From an uncultured Lentisphaerota bacterium (GTDB lineage Bacteria > Verrucomicrobiota > Kiritimatiellia > RFP12 > UBA1067): 46,106 nt of DNA. Of the stretch, positions 42,106-46,106 are shown in pieces. The position numbers and the translations under genes were made by a program. Location: positions 1 through 46,106 of the forward strand of contig ONRL01000024.1 in the NCBI GenBank assembly GCA_900320225.1, given 5' to 3'. Within the stretch, counting starts at the first letter, position 1. Each line of letters opens with the position of its first letter. The notes under the pieces were generated by a model. It was not told the origin of the DNA. It was given only the letters and a program-made list of their open reading frames with translations, and did no database searches.

Positions 42106-42134
42106 TTGCCATCGGCGCGGGGATTTGGTATCTT
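42106..42134 (+). promoter_or_regulatory. Promoter of the GH5 gene (leaderless)
   Basis: TTGCCA (42106-42111) and TATCTT (42129-42134) are 17 bp apart; the -10 ends 6 nt before ATG 42141 and no Shine-Dalgarno is present. Confidence 0.6.
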
Positions 42135-42140
42135 TGTGCC

Positions 42141-43688
42141 ATGAAAAAACAGTTCCTAGCCCTCGTGGCGCTTGGCGTCGCGTCCGCGCTGGCCGACGTT
42201 GACCAGAACGTCCAGAACGACGAGCCCGTCCTGCTGCCGCTGACGAACCTCGTGTGGCGCTGCGGACCCAACGCGCGGATCGAGAACGGCATTCTCACCG
42301 TGGACGTGCCGCCCGAGCAGGCGAAGAAAGGCGGTACGGCGTGGGCGGACCTCGACCTCGCCCCCTACCGCGGCCACGGCGTGAAGATGACGGTGCGCGC
42401 GCGCGGCGAGCGCATCGCAAAGCCGCCGCAGACCTGGCTCGGCCTCAAGTTCCAGTTCTCGTGGGTCGACGAATTCGGCCAGACGCACTGGCCGAACACG
42501 CACGGCCGCGTCGGCGACTTCGAGGAGCAGGAGATCGTGGTGACGGAGAACTTCAAGGCGCACACGCCCGCGAAGGGACGCTTCATGCTCGGCCTCCAGA
42601 AGACGAGCGGGAAGGTCGTGTTCGACCTCAACACGCTCAAGGCCGGCATCTCGGACGGCCTCTTCCGCGTCGTCAACGAGGACTGGACCTGCCGCTACCC
42701 GCCCGAGACGCTGCGCGCCGGACAGCCCAACCTGCGCGGCGTGATGCTGCCGGGCGGCCCCTGCAAGGAAGACGACTTCAAGACCCTCCGCGAATGGGGC
42801 GCCACCCTCGCGCGCTACCAGATGACGCGCTGGTTCTCCGAGAAGGGCAAGAACCGCGACCTCGCCGACTTCGACAAGTGGCTCGACGGCAAGCTCGACC
42901 ACCTTGAGCGCGACGTGCTCCCCTGGGCGCGCAAGTACGGCATCCAGATCTGCATCGACCTCCACGTGCCGCCAGGCGGACGCGACGAGACGAAAGACCT
43001 CGCGATGTACTACGACAAGACCTACGCCGTGCACTTCGTCACGTGCTGGCGCCGGATCGCCACGCGCTTCAAGGGACAGTCCAACATCTACGGCTACGAC
43101 CTCATCAACGAGCCCGTCCAGACCCGCCGCGCGACGGTGGCGGACTACTGGACGCTCCAGCGCCTCGCCGCCGAGGAAATCCGCAAGATCGACCCGACCA
43201 CGCCTATCATCATCGAGGCCGTCCAGTGGGACAGCGCGGACGCCTTCGCCTACCTCTCCCCCCTGCGCCTCGACAACGTCATCTACCAGGTGCACATGTA
43301 CCAGCCCGGCGAGTACACCCACCAGGGCGTGCACGCCAAGACGGCGGAATACGGACACTACCCGTGGCCGAACCCCGAGAAGAAGTGGGACAAGGACTAC
43401 ATCCGCTCGCGCCTCGCGCCCGTGCGCGCCTTCGAGAAGAAATACAACGCGAAGATCTACGTGGGCGAGTTCTCCGCGATCAACTGGGCGGAGGGGGCCG
43501 ACCGCTACATCGCCGACTGCATCGACGTGTTCAACGAGTACAACTGGGACTGGACGTTCCACGCCTTCCGCGAATGGCCGGGCTGGAGCGTGGAGCACGT
43601 CGGCACGAACGCGCGCGACCTGCATCCCTCGTCTGACAACCCGCGCAAGCGCGCCCTCCTCGAAGGGCTGCGGAAAGGCATCAAATGA
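42141..43688 (+). CDS. Exported glycoside hydrolase family 5 enzyme
   Basis: The 515-aa protein has a signal peptide (KKQFLALVALGVASALA), a beta-sandwich carbohydrate-binding-like region (about residues 30-175) and a GH5 barrel (about 195-510). The barrel contains the acid/base E324 in YDLINEP and the nucleophile E443 in YVGEFSA, with HMY near 385. GH5 enzymes cleave beta-linked glucans, mannans or related chains; the exact substrate cannot be read. Start supported by the promoter 6 nt upstream. It overlaps the next gene by 4 nt (ATGA). Confidence 0.9.
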   Translation: MKKQFLALVALGVASALADVDQNVQNDEPVLLPLTNLVWRCGPNARIENGILTVDVPPEQAKKGGTAWADLDLAPYRGHGVKMTVRARGERIAKPPQTWLGLKFQFSWVDEFGQTHWPNTHGRVGDFEEQEIVVTENFKAHTPAKGRFMLGLQKTSGKVVFDLNTLKAGISDGLFRVVNEDWTCRYPPETLRAGQPNLRGVMLPGGPCKEDDFKTLREWGATLARYQMTRWFSEKGKNRDLADFDKWLDGKLDHLERDVLPWARKYGIQICIDLHVPPGGRDETKDLAMYYDKTYAVHFVTCWRRIATRFKGQSNIYGYDLINEPVQTRRATVADYWTLQRLAAEEIRKIDPTTPIIIEAVQWDSADAFAYLSPLRLDNVIYQVHMYQPGEYTHQGVHAKTAEYGHYPWPNPEKKWDKDYIRSRLAPVRAFEKKYNAKIYVGEFSAINWAEGADRYIADCIDVFNEYNWDWTFHAFREWPGWSVEHVGTNARDLHPSSDNPRKRALLEGLRKGIK

Positions 43689-44905
43689 CGGTTACCCTGA
43701 AAATCGACAAGACGGTCTACGGCGGCGACGGACTCGGCCGCCTCGGCGACGGACGCGTCGCGTTCGTGCCGGGCGCGTACGCGGGCGAGACCGTGAAGGC
43801 GGAGATCGTCGACCAGAAGAAGCGCTTCGTCAAGACGCGCCTCGTGTCCGTGGAGGAGGCGATCCCCGAACGCCTCGCCGAGACGGGGCCGACCGTGCCC
43901 GGCATGGTGTACGCCGACGTCGATTACGCCGCCGAGATCCGCTTCAAGCAGGACCAGCTCGAGAACTTTCTCTGGAAGGTCGCGCACACGGTCCTGCCGC
44001 TGGACGTCATTCCCGCCGCCGCGCCGCTCGCCTACCGCAACAAGGTGGTGTACCATACCGAGCGTTCGCACGGCAAGTGGGTGCTCGGCTACCGCGAGGA
44101 ACCCGACCACCGCGTGGTGGACGTGACGCAGGACCCGCTCGCGTGTCCCGCGATCAACGCGGCGCTGCCCGCCATCCGCTCCGCCGTTTTCACGCTCCTC
44201 ACGCAGGGCGCCCGCGCCGTGCGCCAGAGCGCGAAGGCGGCGGACAACGTGACGATCCGCCACACGGCGCGCGACGGCGTGAAGTGGTGGCTCGGCGAAC
44301 CGCCCGCGAACCTCGAGCTGTGCGAGCAGACGGCCGGTCTCAAGTTCGCCGTGCCGGCGGACGGCTTCTACCAGGTCAATCCGCAGATGGCCGACCGGCT
44401 CGTGAAAGCCGTGCGCGACGAGTATCTTTCCGGCATCGACGTTGCCCCACACGTGCTCGATCTCTACTGCGGCGTAGGCGTGTTCGGACTCTGCTGCGCG
44501 CAGGCCGCGAAGGCGTCCGTGCCCGACCCCATCCGTCTCGTGGGCATCGAGAGCGGCCGTGCGGCGATCGCCTGCGCGAAGAAGAACGCGGCGGCGCTTG
44601 GCCTCCCCGCGAACTTCTTCTGCGAGCGCGTGGGCGGCAGCCTCACGCGCATCAAGGCGGGCGCGCACCACACGGTGATCGTGGATCCACCGCGCGGCGG
44701 ACTGGAGCCGAACGTCGCCCCGTGGCTCGCGCGTCTGCCCGCCCCGCGCATCCTCTACGTGTCGTGTGACCCGGCCACGCTCACGCGCGACCTCGCCACG
44801 CTTACACGCACCTACGACATCGCACGCGTGAAGCTCTTCGACCTCTTTCCGCGCACCGCGCGCTTCGAGACGCTCGTCACGCTCGAAAGGAAGCAAAAGT
44901 CATGA
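43685..44905 (+). CDS. TrmA/RumA-family m5U methyltransferase
   Basis: This class methylates C5 of uridine in rRNA or tRNA using SAM. The 406-aa product has an N-terminal TRAM domain (about 1-60), a SAM motif DLYCGVGVFGL near residue 258, VDPPRGGL near 337, the catalytic cysteine C361 in YVSCDPATL and E395 in FETLV. The first three cysteines that hold the [4Fe-4S] cluster in RumA are missing (the region reads TVPGMVYADVDY), though the later one, in ACPAI, is present. Whether it targets 23S rRNA or tRNA cannot be decided. It overlaps both neighbours by 4 nt. Confidence 0.88.
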   Translation: MTVTLKIDKTVYGGDGLGRLGDGRVAFVPGAYAGETVKAEIVDQKKRFVKTRLVSVEEAIPERLAETGPTVPGMVYADVDYAAEIRFKQDQLENFLWKVAHTVLPLDVIPAAAPLAYRNKVVYHTERSHGKWVLGYREEPDHRVVDVTQDPLACPAINAALPAIRSAVFTLLTQGARAVRQSAKAADNVTIRHTARDGVKWWLGEPPANLELCEQTAGLKFAVPADGFYQVNPQMADRLVKAVRDEYLSGIDVAPHVLDLYCGVGVFGLCCAQAAKASVPDPIRLVGIESGRAAIACAKKNAAALGLPANFFCERVGGSLTRIKAGAHHTVIVDPPRGGLEPNVAPWLARLPAPRILYVSCDPATLTRDLATLTRTYDIARVKLFDLFPRTARFETLVTLERKQKS

Positions 44906-46106
44906 AGCTGAACATTTCCGCGGCTCTCGTCGCGGCGGCCCTTGCGTCCGTCGCCGCGCCCGCCGATCCTCTGAACTCCGTGGACACGCTGATCGGCGGT
45001 TCGTACCGCGGGCATACGTTTCCGGGTGCGACGTGCCCGTTCTCGCTGGTGCAGGTGAGTCCCGACACGGGACTCTGCGACTGGGACCACTGCTCCGGCT
45101 ACGTGTGGGAGGATCCCTGCATCTACGGCTTCTCGCAGACCCACCTGAGCGGCACGGGCTGTCCCGACCTCGCGGACGTGCGTCTGCTGCCGTTCACGGA
45201 CGACTTCGCCTCGTCCGATCCGCGCACGTGGCGTCTCGCGAAGGACTTCCGCACGGAGAAGGGACGCCCCGGACTCTACACGGTCGCCCTTACCAACGCG
45301 GGCATGAACGTGGAGCTTACGGCGGCGCCGCGCGTGGGTGTGCACCGCTACACGTACGCCGCCGGCAAGCCCGTGAAGCTGCTCGTCGACCTCCAGTGGG
45401 TCAACGCCGGCAACAGGTCTGGCGCCGTCGTGGCGTTCTCGAACCGGCTCGACGCGGCGAACGCGGCGATCGTCGGCGGACGCCGCACGCATGCCTGGCT
45501 CAGGCGCAGCGTGTGCTGGAAGGTCGTGTTCGACCGTCCGTGGACGAACGCGCGCCTCCTGCCAAAGGCTGATCCGCATGAGAGGGGCGAGCGCTGGGTG
45601 CTGGAGTTCGCGCCCGGCGCGCCGCTCGTCGCGAAGGCGGCGATCTCCACCGTGGACGAGGACGGCGCGGCGAAGAACTACGCTGCCGAGGCGGAGGGGA
45701 AATCCTTTGAGGAAGTCTGCGAGTCGGCGCGCGCGAAGTGGCGCGAACTGCTCGGCCGCTTCGAGGTGCCTGGCGCCACGGATACGCAGCGCACCGCGTT
45801 CTACACCGCGCTCTACCACCTCTTCATCCAGCCGAACGACATCGCGGACGTCGACGGGCGCTACAGCGGCGGCGACGCGAAGGTCGCGACGGCGAAGGAC
45901 GGCGTCTACTACACGGGACTCTCCCTCTGGGACACCTTCCGCGCCGCGCATCCGTTCTATACGATCGCCGTGCCCGAGCGCGTGGACGGATTCGTGAACT
46001 CGATGCTCGGCCACTACCGGGCGCTCGGGTTCCTGCCCGTCATTCCGTACTTCGGCTGGGAGTCGCACTGCATGATCGGCAACCATTCCGTCCCCGTGAT
46101 CGTGGA
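44902..46106 (+). CDS. Exported GH92 alpha-mannosidase (partial, 3' end outside)
   Basis: The first 401 codons are present and no stop occurs before the window ends. A signal peptide (MKLNISAALVAAALASVAA) is followed by the GH92 N-terminal beta-sandwich: VDTLIGG, GHTFPGATCPFSLVQVSPDTG, GYVWEDPCIYGFSQTHLSGTGC, then TAFYTALYHLFIQPND and the start of the barrel (YTGLSLWDTFRAAHPFYT). GH92 enzymes are calcium-dependent exo-alpha-mannosidases. The catalytic residues lie beyond the window end. ATGA overlap with the methyltransferase gene indicates one transcript with it and probably with the GH5 gene. Confidence 0.92.
   Translation, partial: MKLNISAALVAAALASVAAPADPLNSVDTLIGGSYRGHTFPGATCPFSLVQVSPDTGLCDWDHCSGYVWEDPCIYGFSQTHLSGTGCPDLADVRLLPFTDDFASSDPRTWRLAKDFRTEKGRPGLYTVALTNAGMNVELTAAPRVGVHRYTYAAGKPVKLLVDLQWVNAGNRSGAVVAFSNRLDAANAAIVGGRRTHAWLRRSVCWKVVFDRPWTNARLLPKADPHERGERWVLEFAPGAPLVAKAAISTVDEDGAAKNYAAEAEGKSFEEVCESARAKWRELLGRFEVPGATDTQRTAFYTALYHLFIQPNDIADVDGRYSGGDAKVATAKDGVYYTGLSLWDTFRAAHPFYTIAVPERVDGFVNSMLGHYRALGFLPVIPYFGWESHCMIGNHSVPVIV

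Overview
The window is a GC-rich bacterial chromosome segment, densely coded and mostly read rightwards. Several traits point to the Verrucomicrobiota/PVC side of the tree, most likely a Kiritimatiellae-like gut or anaerobic lineage: a very large GreA fusion like the chlamydial one, DksA with a lysine/alanine/proline tail, a DUF1549/DUF1553 + DUF1501 operon, exported Gfo/Idh and DUF4091 proteins, GH92 and GH5 enzymes, and relics of AAA ATPases. The assignment is inference from gene content; no rRNA is present.

Layout. 1-184 is the end of a cysteine-rich C_GCAxxG_C_C-type protein. 205-7056 is a complete-order Wadjet plasmid-defence operon (jetA-jetB-jetC-jetD), with reading-frame breaks in jetA and jetC. 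7057-9231 is an accessory patch: one AAA/DUF4143 ATPase gene, exact 56-bp direct repeats on both sides of it, a perfect 11-bp inverted repeat, and fragments of other ATPase genes. 9232-10518 holds a metallophosphoesterase and a flavin reductase-like protein. 10705-12927 (minus) encodes a glycyl-radical-enzyme homologue with an apparent signal peptide. 13022-14844 is a pair of small membrane proteins plus larC. 14885-21016 has a Tat-exported oxidoreductase, an M18 peptidase, a small secreted protein, cmk and a DUF4091 protein (also frame-broken). 21021-23986 has nadA, thiM and apbE. 24085-26293 is a translation cluster: tRNA-Arg, initiator tRNA, infA and an ABC-F ATPase. 26315-33132 has a thioredoxin-like membrane protein and then a tightly coupled four-gene operon of exported proteins including one with two CXXCH haem motifs. 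33137-46106 has a Na/Pi cotransporter, uxaC, the GreA fusion, DksA, lspA, a short miaA, a GDPD-like exported protein, a GH5 enzyme, a 23S/tRNA uracil methyltransferase and the start of a GH92 mannosidase.

Regulatory style. Several genes (GRE homologue, Gfo/Idh, nadA, apbE, GH5) have a TATAAT-like -10 box only 6-7 nt before the start codon and no Shine-Dalgarno, which predicts leaderless mRNAs; others have a good GGAGG. Clear promoters are of the form TTGCGC/TTGACT-17-TATAMT. Two arrays of 7-bp repeats (GCACTAA-type) sit in the same orientation just upstream of two of the leaderless promoters. Short perfect palindromes are inserted inside coding sequences at linkers of three proteins.

The strongest candidates for unusual biology are the heptamer arrays at leaderless promoters, the exported glycyl-radical homologue, the initiator-tRNA/infA unit, the haem-bearing DUF1549/DUF1501 operon, and the Wadjet operon with its broken frames. 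All three frame breaks in the window shift in the same direction, so assembly error must be excluded before any of them is read as biology.
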